Positions 20,400 to 32,122 of a DNA stretch of 64,000 nt are shown here, piece by piece. The number at the start of each line of letters is the position of its first letter. Position 1 is the first letter of the stretch. Made by a program: the position numbers and the translations under genes. Source of the DNA: Coptis chinensis. Lineage: Eukaryota; Streptophyta; Magnoliopsida; Ranunculales; Ranunculaceae. The stretch covers positions 5,890,001 through 5,954,000 of the forward strand of contig CM027382.1 in assembly GCA_015680905.1 (NCBI GenBank), read 5' to 3'. Below the pieces are notes generated by a model. That model did no database searches. It was given only the letters and a program-made list of their open reading frames with translations, and had not been told where the DNA came from.

Positions 20400-22010
20400 C
20401 CATCTCAACTACAGAAAGGGTGGCCTCATGTGTATGTGTGCTAGGCAAAAACTCTTCACCATGAGGGTTGAAAAAATTATGGAGGATCTCTGAGGCAAAA
20501 GGCTCAAGTGCAAATTTGAGGTTCCTTTAAAATAGACGATGGAATGGAGGATTAGTGGTGGTAAATAGTTGGTTACAGGAGGTTGTAACTCAGGTGGTTG
20601 GTGGTCGGTTAGTGGTGGATCCTCACACGCTCCTAAGAACTCTACATCTAGCTTGGCTGAATCCACAAGGTTATGGTCATTTGCTTCATCTTTAAGAAAT
20701 GCATCTATTTCTTCCATCGTTATGTCCTCAGTTGCCAAACTAAATTGAGATTCACATCGCTCTAAAGATGTAACTTCCCATTTTCTTGCACATTAACTTG
20801 TTCATGCCTTAGTTTGCAATTGTTGATCTCTATTTCCTCACCCTCGTCTTCTAAAACAGTATAAAGTTCCTTAATGGCATCATTCGAATGTGTCGAGGAA
20901 TTGTCTAGCCAAGTGCGTTAGCATTCACAAAGGCCTTGACATGCCCAACATGAGGGTCCATATTAAGAGAAAGCCAGTAGTTATCAAATTCCTCCTCTGT
21001 CACATCTTTATAAATATCTTCTAATGTGTCATTTTTATATTCATCATCAGATGGATCAATGGGAAGGTCTTTAGAGGCATCGTTCAAATGTGAGTAGTCG
21101 TCCAAAACAAGTCCTAAAGAGTCATCTTCAAGAATTTCTTCATTTAGGTGGGGTGTGGAGTCAACACAATGGTTAATGGGAGGGTCATGGGAAGGTAATA
21201 GACATGAATTTCAAGGGTAGGTTTTGGCTTGGTCGAATGGATTGGGTATGGTGCTAGATTGTTCTACTTGTTGGCAATCTCTAGCATGGTTGAAAGCTCT
21301 ATATATGTTAGGTGAGGGGATCATCAAAATCATCTGTGCTATGTTCTGAAGCATAATTTGATTGTTAGCATTTTGTTCCCTAAACGTTTTTGCATTGTTG
21401 GCCATTTGTTCCCTAAATGTTTTTGCTGAGTCGGCTATTTGTTGGGAAAAATGGTCTGGGAAGGGTGGCGAATCAGATGGGTGGTTGATTTCTGGCATGG
21501 TAGAAAGGTCTCGCATAGGTGAAGTTACATCAAATATGTTCGTTCTAGGTTCTGAAGTATTATTTTGTTTTGGACCTTTAGTTCCATAAATTTTTGTGGC
21601 AGAGTGGAGGGTTGGTTGTAGGGTTCTTGCCACTAGGTAGGCATATTGTGTGTTAGTGGTGCTGGTTGGTATGGCGGTTGATAGTCATTGTTATTAGGGG
21701 AATGGACGCAATATGGGTCCCTCTGTGAGTAAAACTTGGGACATGGCTTGTGAGTGACTCTAACTAAAATCATGATGTGATGGGCTAGGTTGAGGCTGAA
21801 TGGCTGGGTGATTAGTTGTGGTGGAACTCCATGAACATTGTGGATGACTAGAAAACTCTTGACTATATGTGTTACTATGGAAGTTTGAACATTGAGGCTC
21901 ATAATTACAATTATTTTCTATAGTAGCCTCAAACTCTTAATATGATCGGCAATGAGAAACCCAATGGTAAAGACTACCACAACATGAACATGGTGAAGGG
22001 TTTGCATAAT
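20400..22010 (-). pseudogene. gag-like region of a minus-strand LTR-element fossil
   Basis: Minus-strand segments in several frames, ordered right to left. First comes a zinc-knuckle-like segment (SCCGSLYHWVSHC near 21960-21990). Then a proline-, asparagine- and glutamine-rich part (HSPNNNDYQPPYQPAP), a repeated heptad-like piece (DSAKTFREQMANNAKTFREQ, 21400-21450) and acidic segments (DDEYKNDTLEDIYKD; MEEIDAFLKDEANDH). No protease, reverse transcriptase or integrase follows. This resembles gag-only derivatives of large plant gypsy elements. It is broken and old. The family is uncertain. Confidence 0.45.
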
Positions 22011-23669
22011 AACCACATGATTTTTGGTCTACATATTGATAGGCCATAACAGTTTTAAAGATAGATTCTATGTTAATTAGTATACAAAAACTCCAACTAT
22101 AAAAATTATGAGAAAAACAACACCCAAGTACTCCTTTAGCAAGGGATTCGAGGAGAGTTAGAAAGATGGAACCTGTATTGCCTCCACGCTATGCTTACTA
22201 GCGCCTTCCAACACGAATTTCAGTGTCCTGTAGAAGATAAAGCACCATACCAGCAAGTTTCTAGATCCGAGATGTGACCTATAAAAGGCAGAGCAGTCAG
22301 AACCAACACAGAGGGTGTGTGCCCCTTGTACTAAGGAAATGGAGAAACGGGCTCTCTCCAGTGGGCTTGTGTAGGTTCTAATGGGATGGGCCTTAGGTTG
22401 TCCTAGTTGGTCTGTGTTTGGGCTTTGTTTCTGGTGGGTTTCGCGGACTGGATTTCTAAACTAGGCTGCGTTTTAAACCAAACAACTAATAGGTTATAAG
22501 GACTGGACTAGTAAAAAAGGTTTTTGGACCCAAACGAATACTGGATAGTACTCGAGAGTCCAAATTATAGACACGCGATCCAATATAGGCTATCTAGGCT
22601 ATTTAGGGTGCGTGCGCACTCTAAAAAAATTGAAAATTTTACAGTAGTATGTTGAGATGTCCAGGAAGTAGCCTGTAAAATTACAGAACAGTCAGAGCTA
22701 GCAAAGTCCTTTAATTACACTGCAAAGTTTGTGAAACAGTTTTTGGTACGCAATACAAACAAACTAATGGTTAACCAATCAAAACAGAGCCAAAAATATC
22801 CAAAATTTTCTTGGAGACTCCTGAAAGATCATGTGTGTTCCTGTAAACATTTGAGAGCAATTGAAATTCTACAAATTAACCCTCCTCACCGGTTGTTGTT
22901 CCAAAAATTAAGTGTTGAAGAACTGCAAGAATACACTGAAAACAATCAATTAGTTAGGTGGTAAAACCAGGTCAAAACACCTTCAAATTTTCCCAGTAAT
23001 CTAATAACTCATCAAAGATACTATGTTAAAATTTATAGAATTTTCGGAACTACAGAAGTAACCCTACTCGTCTGTTTTTCCAGAAACTTACGTTTTAAAA
23101 GCTGAACTGCAGCAGTGTAAAGATGGGATTAGTTCACTAGGTAAAACAACTAAGAAAATTCTGAAAATATTCTATTAAATCAATAACACCTTACTTATTG
23201 TTCCTGAAAATTTTCAGAATTTTATAAAATTTAAAAATACATTTACTGTTGTGTTCTTTACTATGAGTCCGCAGTGTCAAGCAGGGGGCGCACGCTCTAA
23301 TATAGGCTAAATGGAGGGCGGATGCCCTTTCAATCCTAGCTATTGAATGTGATATTTTCACAGATGATTCACACAGCCATCTAGACAGCTTTTCTTTATC
23401 CGTTTGCCCCAACCTGCAGTCAGAAAAACATCAACAGTAAGAACGTCTAGTAAAAAATTAAAATAATACGGAAAACAATAACAAAAAATTAAAAGGGTGG
23501 GTGGGTTGAGAATGGGGGATATCTCTTTTGATTCAAACAATAAAATCATTGTCTTGATATATTTAAGATGGCAGCGGTGCCATTTGATCAACACGAATTT
23601 GTGTAAACTAAATATCAATGCCTAAACACTAATACCTAATCAAACAAACACATGTTTATATCAATACTT

Positions 23670-23671
<2 letters not shown>
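22011..23671. other. No gene recognised; likely untranslated part of LTR-element fossil
   Basis: AT-rich, with degenerate internal repetition. Phrases such as tgaaaatattct, tcaaattttccc and gaattttcagaat recur every 150-200 bp between 22620 and 23230, in a region lacking open frames of interest. Two short GC-rich patches (near 22610 and 23285) resemble the gcgcacgctc-type phrase of the copia LTRs at 27356 and 32123. I see no host gene. Confidence 0.4.

Positions 23672-23756
<85 letters not shown>
23672..23756. repeat. (CT)n microsatellite, about 42 units
   Basis: An uninterrupted CT run of about 85 bp. Its purity indicates recent expansion or length instability. Its exact length should be treated as approximate. 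Confidence 0.97.
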
Positions 23757-23761
<5 letters not shown>

Positions 23762-25214
23762 GAGTAATATAGATCTAATAAAGGTTCTTTACACTCTTAA
23801 ACTACCAAGACTAAATAGAATTTAACTAATTAAATCAAGAGGAAAGATGGTGAGAGTAATAATATGTTGGGAATAAACTAACTATGATTATACTAATGAT
23901 TATATTCTTAATCTAATTAAACTGAACTAATTGAAATAGGGTTTTGATGGAAAAGAAGTTTATAGAGGAAGTAATAAATCCACCTAATGATTTCTTAACA
24001 TGCTAGCATCGATTGGTTTAGAAAACCCTAGTATTTATATTCTCACACAAGTTTCAAATATAAAGACTAGATCTTTAATGATCCCTAATTATTTTATACT
24101 ATCTCTAGTCATAAACTAATTAGCATGAGAGAAAGCTCGTCCTCATTCTCATGGCAAACTCACTATTATCTAATTTAGATTAACTCTCATTATCTCTAAG
24201 TCAAGAAAAACCTAAACTTGAAACCCTAAACAACAAATCTACACTAACAAATATATTCCTCATTAGGGTTCATAATCACTCCCTCTAATAGGAGGATTAG
24301 CCTAGTTTCATTGGATTAGTATGCTAGTAATAATAATATTGAAACATAGAACTAAAAGGAAGAAGAAAGGTGGAAGCTTTATTAATGGAGGTTTAATGGA
24401 GGCTACAAACCCTAATTCTAACCCTAAAAGACTATACTAAAGATGGATAATATAATGGATATTTAGACTTGGAGTTAACCTCTATTTTTATAGAGAACAA
24501 GTAGGGTTTTACATGTTATGGCCGAAATTTTATTTCTCCATAGGCTCATGGGTTTCAAAATCATATTAGGGTCCAATACATAGAGTTTAACTTAAGCCAA
24601 ATCTACAGTGTTTTACTGTTACGCCCTTTTGTCGACTTATACTGCTCCAAATGGGTCAAGGCCATTAGAAATCTTTTTCCAAGCCGGTCGTTTTGATATA
24701 AAATGGGCCTCAACCAGAGCTCTAAGTCCAAAGATATACTCGTTTGAAGTTTTGTTGACTTTTCAGCAGTTTCCTAATCCGAGTTGACTTTTGCTTGACT
24801 CCTTTAACTTGGGCTTTTTAGGGCTTTTCCTTCATAAATCATGGCCTTTCTCCATGTTTTTCACCTATTAATCAATTGAGCTTTTTTTCATGCACAATTG
24901 ACAACATTTCAACACTTATTCAACTCCAAAGCATGAAATACATAAAAGCAACTAAATAGTGATAAACTCACATTATTAATAACATAACATTAGAATTAGG
25001 TTTAAACTACATAATCACCTACAATGGTGATTTTGGTGACGGAAGTAGAATACTATTAAAGGATCGGTGATGTTTATGTGGAAGGTTTAAAGGATACACC
25101 GATCTTCGATTTTGAATGGATGATGATTATTTGGTAACCTGAAAACAATTGTGGTGAAGAGTGTTTTTGGTGAAGAAAAGCTTCCAAAATGATCATATTG
25201 TTCATGGAGAGGGA
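23757..25214 (-). repeat. LTR-like region on minus strand, fossil, boundaries uncertain
   Basis: No reading frame. On the minus strand a TATA-like CTCTATAAAAATAG lies at 24485-24492. Upstream (24500-24960) is sequence of the type seen in long gypsy LTR U3 regions (gtcaactcgg, aaaagcccaagtt). Downstream (24480-23757) is an AT-rich leader. It could be the 5' LTR of the minus-strand fossil whose gag-like part is at 20400-22010, but I see no matching second LTR. The part from about 25024 to 25214 is unassigned. Confidence 0.35.
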
Positions 25215-25734
25215 TTAAGTTCTATTGAGATAGAAGATGAAGATCAAAGGTATGCATTTAAATGAACCACCACTCATTGTTTGGTTGGAAAACAACAAGA
25301 GTGAGTTTTGAAAATGGTGAGAGAAAATGCAAGCTTCAACCATGTACCCAATTGAAGTCCCAAGGGAGCTTTATATAGGATAGACCCTAAGGCTATGTTG
25401 TCTAAACCTTTGCATAGGGCCCCAAAATAAAGCAAAACAAAAGGCCCCATTTAGCTATAAAAACCCCACTATAGTCTTAAAAGCTCAAACAAAAGCCTAT
25501 TACCGGATAGAGAAAAAATAAATAAAGGCCTCATTTTGTGGACCTTGTATTGGGCCCATTGAAAGTCATGGTCGGCCCTGCATACATATGTATTGTTATT
25601 CGATGGTGGAGAACCTATGTATATCAAAAGACTCTTGAAGGTACAGATGGACATAAATTGTTGAAGGCCATGCAAAATGAGATGAGTTCTTTGCATAAGA
25701 ATGCACACCGCTTGGTTTCATTCAAGGATTGAAA
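25215..25734 (+). mobile_element. Copia remnant (two short islands)
   Basis: 25225-25300 matches the segment before integrase of the copia element at about 29425-29490 (gcatttaaat, then ctcattgtttggttggaaa). 25590-25725 matches the start of its reverse transcriptase at about 30515-30640, with YQKTLEGTDGHKLLKAMQNE paralleling YQEALESTDKEKWLKVMDDE. Almost everything between is missing. Very decayed and internally deleted. Confidence 0.7.
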
Positions 25735-26850
25735 GTTATTTCTAAACCCAAACTGTTCATAATTCAAATTCCACACTCTTCTAGCAAAGGAGCAACCCCA
25801 AAGCATATGCTTTAGTGTTTCTTCTTCTTCCCCACACATATAGCACCTTGAAACTAACTTCAACCCTTTGTTCATTAACCTTTCTTCAGTGGCAGCATAA
25901 TTATTGCACAACTTCCACGCTAAAGCTGCTGTTTTGATAGGAACATATGATCTCCACACCATCGACACCCATCTGGGATTGGGTCTTTTTCTCCTGATTT
26001 CCTCAAAAGTCGAGTGCGAGCAATGAGAACTTCCCACAATGGTTTGGGGTCCAAACCTTGTTATCTTGTTCATTAGTGTCTAGAACTTGTAGATTCTGCC
26101 AAGATATCCCTACATTGCTCAATAGTTGTTGAAGTTGAATAGGAAGGGCCCAATTCCCATTATGGATGAGAGCATTAACTCTTGGTCTATGGCCTTTGAG
26201 TTCTGAATTAGTGAGGTTTAACGCTTGCTTGATTGAAAAATTTCCCAACCAGTTATCCCTCCAGACATCAACCTTGGACCCATTTCCAATTACCCATTAA
26301 GTTTGAAATTTCATTTCCTCCAGTGCCCACTTAATGCCAGTCCAAATAGAAGACTTGACATAATAGGTAATCATGCCACCATCCCTTGTAAAGTACTTAT
26401 TTCTTATATAGTTTGCAAAGTGATCCTCTGCAGTAAGGACGTGCCACACAAGCTTCATGAGAAGGGCTAAGTTCATCTCCTTCAGTCTTCTGAATCCAAG
26501 ACCTCTCTCATCAATTGGTTTACAACATTTATCCCATGCCACTATGGTTTTCTACCTGTCCATAAGAAGTTTCTCATAAAAGTTTCTACCTTTTTTTATA
26601 ATGCTCGAGGACCATTTATAGACACTCATATTGTAAACTGGGATGCTCCCAAGCATTGATCGAATTAGGATTGCCCTTGAAGAGAAAGGATTTTCCCTTA
26701 CCAACTAGTAATCCTATTATTGATCTTGTCAACCAAACTCAAGATAATTGCATATTTGACTTTCCCTTGCACTAATGGGATGCCTAGGTATTTTTCAGGC
26801 ATCACACCTTCGTGTACATTCATAACCTCTTTTATTCTCGCCTTTCTGAC
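25735..26850 (-). mobile_element. LINE 1, downstream half (thumb and zinc-binding end)
   Basis: Minus-strand L1-type LINE sequence. The reading begins at the right with a thumb segment (MPEKYLGIPLVQGKVKYA), then the AWDKCCKPIDERGLGFRRLK segment of plant LINEs. It ends with the zinc-binding RT-associated domain (KTAALAWKLCNNYAATEERL and CYMCGEEEETLKHMLWGCSF, about 25950-25790). Frames shift several times, so it is a pseudogene. It continues upstream at 34632: the two halves are separated by a solo LTR flanked by CTGAC duplications, and the reading runs on from GGLTEV into RKARIKEV. No poly(A) is visible at the left end, which meets the copia remnant. Confidence 0.85.
26846..26850. repeat. Target-site duplication (left) of solo LTR
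   Basis: CTGAC directly before TGTAAAACCCC; the same five bases follow the LTR at 34632-34636. Confidence 0.85.
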
Positions 26851-26984
26851 TGTAAAACCCCATATTTTTTGGCCTGGGCTTTGTGATTAATCAAGTGAGC
26901 GTATGCGAACATTCTTGAGTTGGCTTTTTTTTTAGAGGCATAAAATGTGTCTTCTGTCAATTTGTCTATCTCGTGCCCCCCTCT

Positions 26985-27300
26985 TAATACTCTCTCCCTC
27001 TGTTCTCCACCCTCCATCTCCCACCTTCATCTTCCTTCTCTCATCTCCTGCTCTTCTCTTCATCTCCCTCCTTCAACTTCATCTTCCTCTTCCTCTTCCT
27101 CTCATCTCCTCCCTCTTTCATCTTCCTCCTCTTATCTCCTCCCTCCTTCATCTTCCTCCTCTCATCTCTGATCTTCTCTTCATCTCCCTCCTTCATCTTC
27201 CTCCTCTCATCTCCTGCTCTTCTCTTCATCTCCTCCCTCTTTCATCTTCCTCCTTTCATCTCCTCCCTCCTTCATATTCCTCCTCTCATCTCCCCCCTTG
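26985..27300 (+). repeat. Polypyrimidine minisatellite in solo LTR
   Basis: Irregular repeats of tcatcttcctcctctcatct and ctcctccctcctt over about 300 bp. Overlapping open frames on both strands (serine/leucine-rich on plus, arginine/lysine/glutamate-rich on minus) come from this composition and are not genes. Confidence 0.85.
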
Positions 27301-27355
27301 CTATGCTCATGCCCCCACTGCTATGCAGTTATTCTAGTGAACTTTAGGTCCGTCC

Positions 27356-27996
27356 TGTTGGAGTTATCCCTCACATGAGAATGAGGAAGAGGAGAGAAAT
27401 ATGTATTGTTTGTGTGAAGAGGTCTGAGCGCGCGCCAGATTGGTCTAGCCTAAGGCGCGCCCGCGCCCTTGTCGTGAAAAAGAAGATAGTTTTTTTTTCA
27501 GCCTCTCACGAAATAGAACTGTGCCAAGAGCGCGCCCACGCCCATGTCTAAATTTGTAGACTTCTATTTCTATAGTAATCGCAAAATTGTGGGGTACTAT
27601 AAAAACAAGAAGTAAGGTTTTGGAAAACCTAAGTCACGAATTTAAACCCAATTTTGAGAGCTATCAAAATTGAGAGAGAACTCTTGTAAAGAGAAAAGCT
27701 TGTACGGAGAGAGGAGTGAACTAGTAAGGTGGAGAGACTTGAGAGGAGTGATTGTAATCTTCCTTCCCACACTTGTAAAAGGATTAGCTCTTGTGAAAGT
27801 AGGCATCTTTGGTCGAACCACGTTATATCTTGTGTTGTGGTATGTTTTACTTTCTTTGCATTATTATTTGTTTGTGATAGTTGTTTAAAGAGCATTAAGT
27901 TTGTAGTGAAAGTTTAGATTTTTGTCTGGAGCAGTAGTTGGTTCAATTGCAAGTTATCTTAGTATTGGAGATCGATTGGTATCGTTGTCCCCAACA
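27356..27996 (+). repeat. 5' LTR of copia element
   Basis: 641 bp, TGTTGGAGTTATCCC to CCCCAACA. Contains a GC-rich patch (gcgcgcc-type phrases) in the first third. Paired with 32123-32819. Confidence 0.9.
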
Positions 27997-27998
27997 AA

Positions 27999-28013
27999 TG
28001 GTATTAGAGCCAG
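27999..28013 (+). other. Primer-binding site of copia element
   Basis: TGGTATTAGAGCCAGG two bases after the LTR, the usual initiator-tRNA-Met-type site of plant copia elements. Confidence 0.85.
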
Positions 28014-28049
28014 GTTAGATTAATCTAGGTTGTTATCCAAATTTTGTTC

Positions 28050-28830
28050 GAAAGATGTTTGACAAAATTCCTGAATAGTCTGAATAAAGCTAACTATATT
28101 ATTTGGAAAGCCAAGATGGAAGACTTGCTATATTGCAAGGACTTGGCACAACCCATTGAGAATGGAGGAGTAAAACTGGAAGCGATTGTTATGGCCGAGT
28201 GGAGCAAGTTTGACAGAAAAGCAATTGGGTATATTTGACAGTGGATTGACGATAATGTCTTCCACCATGTATCCCAAGAGACTACCGCTTTTGGCTTGTG
28301 GAAGAAACTTGAAGACCTCTATGAGAATAAGTCGCCTGGAAACAAAGTGTTACTCATTAAAAAGTTTGCTAACACGAAGTACAAAGAAGGTTCTTCAATG
28401 TCTGAGCATCTTAATGATGTACATAATACCATCAATCAGCTGCATTTGATGAAGATTAATATGGGTGATGAAGTTGAGGCTTTGTTACTATTAAACTCTC
28501 TACCCGACAGTTAGGAGACTTTAGCATGTTCTCTTAGCGGAGTCGCACCAGATGGAATAGTTACCATGGAGATGGCTACTGGGGCATTGTTCAATGAGGA
28601 GACAAGAAGGGGTTCACGAAGCAGCTCTTCTTACTTAGAGATCCTTGTCACAGAGAAGCGGGGGAGAGGTAAGAGTAGAAAACCATCTCATTCTAGAGGT
28701 GATGGCAGAAGCAAATCTAGGGGTAATACTAGAACTCCTAAGGCTGAGAGATAATATTACTATTGTGCCACCAAGGGTCACTTTAGGTATGAGTGTAGAA
28801 CACTGAAGAGGGATGAGAAGAATAATTGTG
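28050..28830 (+). pseudogene. gag region of copia element
   Basis: Starts with the copia gag opening (LNKANYIIWKAKMEDLLYCK) and goes on through the helical domain (LWKKLEDLYENKSPGNKV and SMSEHLNDVHNTINQL). It ends with a basic, serine-rich stretch and a single zinc knuckle near 28755-28800 (CATKGHFRYEC). It would package the element RNA. Fossil. Confidence 0.85.
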
Positions 28831-28899
28831 TACATGAAGACATGGTAAAGAGGAACGGAAGCACAGGCAGAGATACTACCACACTAGTTTACGATAGTC

Positions 28900-29950
28900 T
28901 AGTGGGAATTGTGTCAGATTATGGTGAGTGCTGTGTTAGTACCTCATGTCAGGATACAAAGTGGGTGATAGATACAGGATCATCTTATCATGTCACACCG
29001 CACAGAGGATTCTTCACTACCTACAGCTGTGGTGAATTTGGTGAGGTAAAGATGGGTAACAGTGGAGTCTCTAAGATTGTAGGCATTGGGGATGTTCATG
29101 TAGAAACCAATGTCGGCTACACCTTGACACTCAAGGATATAAGACATGTCCCTGACATTTGGTTAACCCTAATTTCCGTTGGGAAGTTAGATGATGATGG
29201 CTTTCTAAACTCGTTTGGTAATAGGGTATGGAAAATGAGCAGAGGTTCCATTGTAGCAGCCAAAGAGAAGAAAACTTGCTCGCTTTACAAGACACATGCT
29301 AGTTTGGGTAAAGTAGAGGTGAATGCAGCACAAGAAGAAGCTTCCTCCGAGCTATGGCACAAGAGACTGTGTCATATGGCGACAAAGGCATGGAAGTTCT
29401 TGTCAAGCAAAAGGCATTGCCAAACATAAAAGGTTCGCATTTAAATAGATCTACTCATTGTTTAGTTGGAAAGCAACACAGGGTGTCTTTCCAAAGATTC
29501 CCTTCTCACAGAAAGGATAATGTCCTTGAGTTAGTACACACAGATTTATGTGGTCCTATGAAAGTAAAGTCCCTCGGGGGAGCTTTGTACTTCTTGACAT
29601 TCATTGATGATGCATCAAGAAAGATATGGGTATATAGTTTGAAGACCAAGGATGAAGTACTTGGCGTGTTCAAGACTTTCCATAGCATGGTGGAAAGAGA
29701 GACAGGGAAGCCTTTGAAGTGTATTTTCTCAGATAATGGGGGTGAGTACATTGGGCTATTTGAAGAGTATTGCAAGAGTCATGGGTTTCGTCATGAGCAG
29801 ACCGTTCCCAAGACTCCACAACACAATGGTATAACCGATAGGATAAATCGTACCATTGTAGAAGGGATGAGATGCATCTTGTCTCACTCTAAGTTATCCA
29901 AGAGTTACTGGGTAAAGCAATGCGCACAACCGTGCATATGATCAACCTAT
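28900..29950 (+). pseudogene. Protease and integrase of copia element
   Basis: The protease active-site segment WVIDTGSSYHVTPHRG lies at about 28962-29010. The linker before integrase (ELWHKRLCHM) is near 29350-29380. The integrase core runs from about 29535 to 29940 with HTDLCGPMKVKSLGG, FIDDASRKIWVYSLK, FSDNGGEYIG and TPQHNGITDRINRTIVEGM. Fossil. Confidence 0.88.
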
Positions 29951-31840
29951 CACCTTCGAAGCCTCTGAATAGTGATTATCTAGAGAGAGTATGGTCAAGC
30001 AGAGATGTTGATTATGGATACTTGAGGGTATTTAGGTGCAGGGCATTTGTTCATATTCCCAAAGATGAGATATCCAAGCTTGATGACAAAGCTAAGCAGT
30101 ACATTTTTTTGGGTTATGGGGATGAGAAGTTTGGCTACAAACTCTATGATCCGATCAACAAGAATGTAATCCAAAGTCGAGATGTTGTGTTCTTGGAAGA
30201 CCAAACCATAGCAAACTTTGAGGATAGTGAGAAGCTAGAAGTTTTCACTAATAATCTTGTTGATTCAGAACCAGAAGTTCTAACTGTGGAACGTGCAGAA
30301 GGCATTGAGAATGCAGAGAACCATGGGTTTGAAGCTCATGATGATGATCTTATTGCTCATGATGGGATAGAACCTATTGATATAGAAGATGCAGATGAAG
30401 TGCATGAACTACCACCTCAGCAAGCAGAAATGCATCCTCCTGAGCCACAAGAAAATGGGGCAAGGAGGTCTGACAAAAGAGACAAGCTTCAACTAGGTAT
30501 CCACCTCACACGTATGTTTTACTATCTGATGGTGGATAACCAATGTACTATCAAGAGGCTCTTGAAAGTACAGATAAAGAGAAGTGGTTGAAGGTCATGG
30601 ATGATGAGATGGATTATTTGCATAAGAATCACACTCATGACTTAGTTGAGAAATTGAAAGGAAGAAAAATTCTCAAGAATAAGTGGATCTACAAAGTCAA
30701 GCATGAGGAGAATAATCCACACCCAAGGCACAAAGCTCGCTTTGTTGTGAAGGGATTCGGTCAAAGAAAAGGTATTGACTTTGATGAAATTTTCTCTCCT
30801 GTTGTAAAGATTACTTCTATCAGGGTATTATTGGGTCTGACCGCAAATATGAACCTAGAGGTTGAGCAACTAGATGTCAAGACAGCTTTTTTTCATGGAG
30901 ATCTTGAAAAAGATGTCTACATGGACCAGCTAGAAGGGTTTGAGGTAAAAGACAAGGAGCACCTAGTATGCAAACTGATAAAAAGTTTGTATGGGTTGAA
31001 GCAGGCACCAAGACAGTGGTATATAAAGTTTGATTCCTTTATGGTGAAGCATGACTACATGAAGTCCGCTTCCGATCATTGTGTATTTTTTCAAAAAAAT
31101 TCAGATGGGGATTTCATATTGCTCTTGTTGTATGTGGAAGATATGTTGATAGTTAGCCAGAACATCAACAAGATATTCAAGCTGAAAAAAAACTTGAGTA
31201 AGTCCTTTGAGATGAAGGATTTGGATCAAGCAAAGTAGATACTTGGTATGCGGATCACTCATGATAGAAAGAGTGGGAAGTTGTAGCTTTCTCAAGAAAG
31301 CTACATCGGTAAGGTGTTGAAGAAATGGATGAAGAGATTCAATATAGATCGCCCACATGACTAAAGATATGTGTCCCAGAGCGTAATAAAATGGAAAAGA
31401 TTCATTATGCATCCGCAGTGGGCAGCTTGATGTATGCAGTGATGTGTACAAGACCGGATATTGCTTTCGCCTTTGGTATTGTAAGCCGGTTTTTGTCAAA
31501 TCCGGGTAAAGAGCATTGGGAAAGTGTTAAGTGGATATTGAGATATCTCAAGGGCACTTCCAAAGCGTGTTTATGTTTTGGTGAAAGTAAGACCTTGCTT
31601 GAAGGCTACACTAATGCAGACATGGCAGGTGATGTTGACTCTATGAAATCCACCTCTGGTTATATGTTTACTTTTGTAAGGGGAGCAGTTTCTTGACAAT
31701 CTAAGTTGCAAAAGTATGTTGCCCTCTCCACTACAGAAGCCGAGTATATTGTAGTCACTGAGTGTTACAAAGAGATGCTATGGATGAAAATGTTCTTCGA
31801 TAAACTAGGGCTAAAGGAAAAATAGTTTGTAGTTATATAT
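29940..31840 (+). pseudogene. Reverse transcriptase and RNase H of copia element
   Basis: A linker (VFRCRAFVHIPKDEISKLD) and an acidic region lead into reverse transcriptase at about 30590-31240, with KARFVVKGFGQRKGIDFDEI, VEQLDVKTAFFHGDLEKDVY and SLYGLKQAPRQWYIKFD. RNase H follows at about 31390-31840 (YASAVGSLMYAVMCTRPDIA, LRYLKGTSKACLCFG, GYTNADMAGDVDS). Fossil. Confidence 0.88.
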
Positions 31841-32106
31841 GACAGTTAGTCAGAGCGTTATCCATTTAAGCAAGAATCCGAGTTTTCATTCTATATCCAA
31901 ACACATACATGTGCATTATCATTGGATTAAAGAAGTTCTCGAAGACAAGCATTGAGCATTGAGAAGATCCATACCGACAAGAACGGATCGGATATGATGA
32001 CCAAAGTTTTATCGAAAGGTAAGTTTGATGTTTCTTTGCTACCGCTGGAATGGTAGCACACTCCTCCTGTTGATTTGGGAATGCATGGAGGTATCCACCC
32101 TCGTTG

Positions 32107-32122
32107 TTTGGGAGGGGGAGAT
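32107..32122 (+). other. Polypurine tract of copia element
   Basis: TTTGGGAGGGGGAGAT directly before the 3' LTR. Confidence 0.85.

Noticed and set aside
22731-22964. 77-residue plus-strand open frame
   Set aside because: Sits inside degenerate repetitive, untranslated-looking sequence; its wording recurs as part of the internal repetition, with no domain.
26945-27337. 130-residue serine/leucine-rich open frame
   Set aside because: Pure consequence of the polypyrimidine minisatellite; the opposite strand is open as well.
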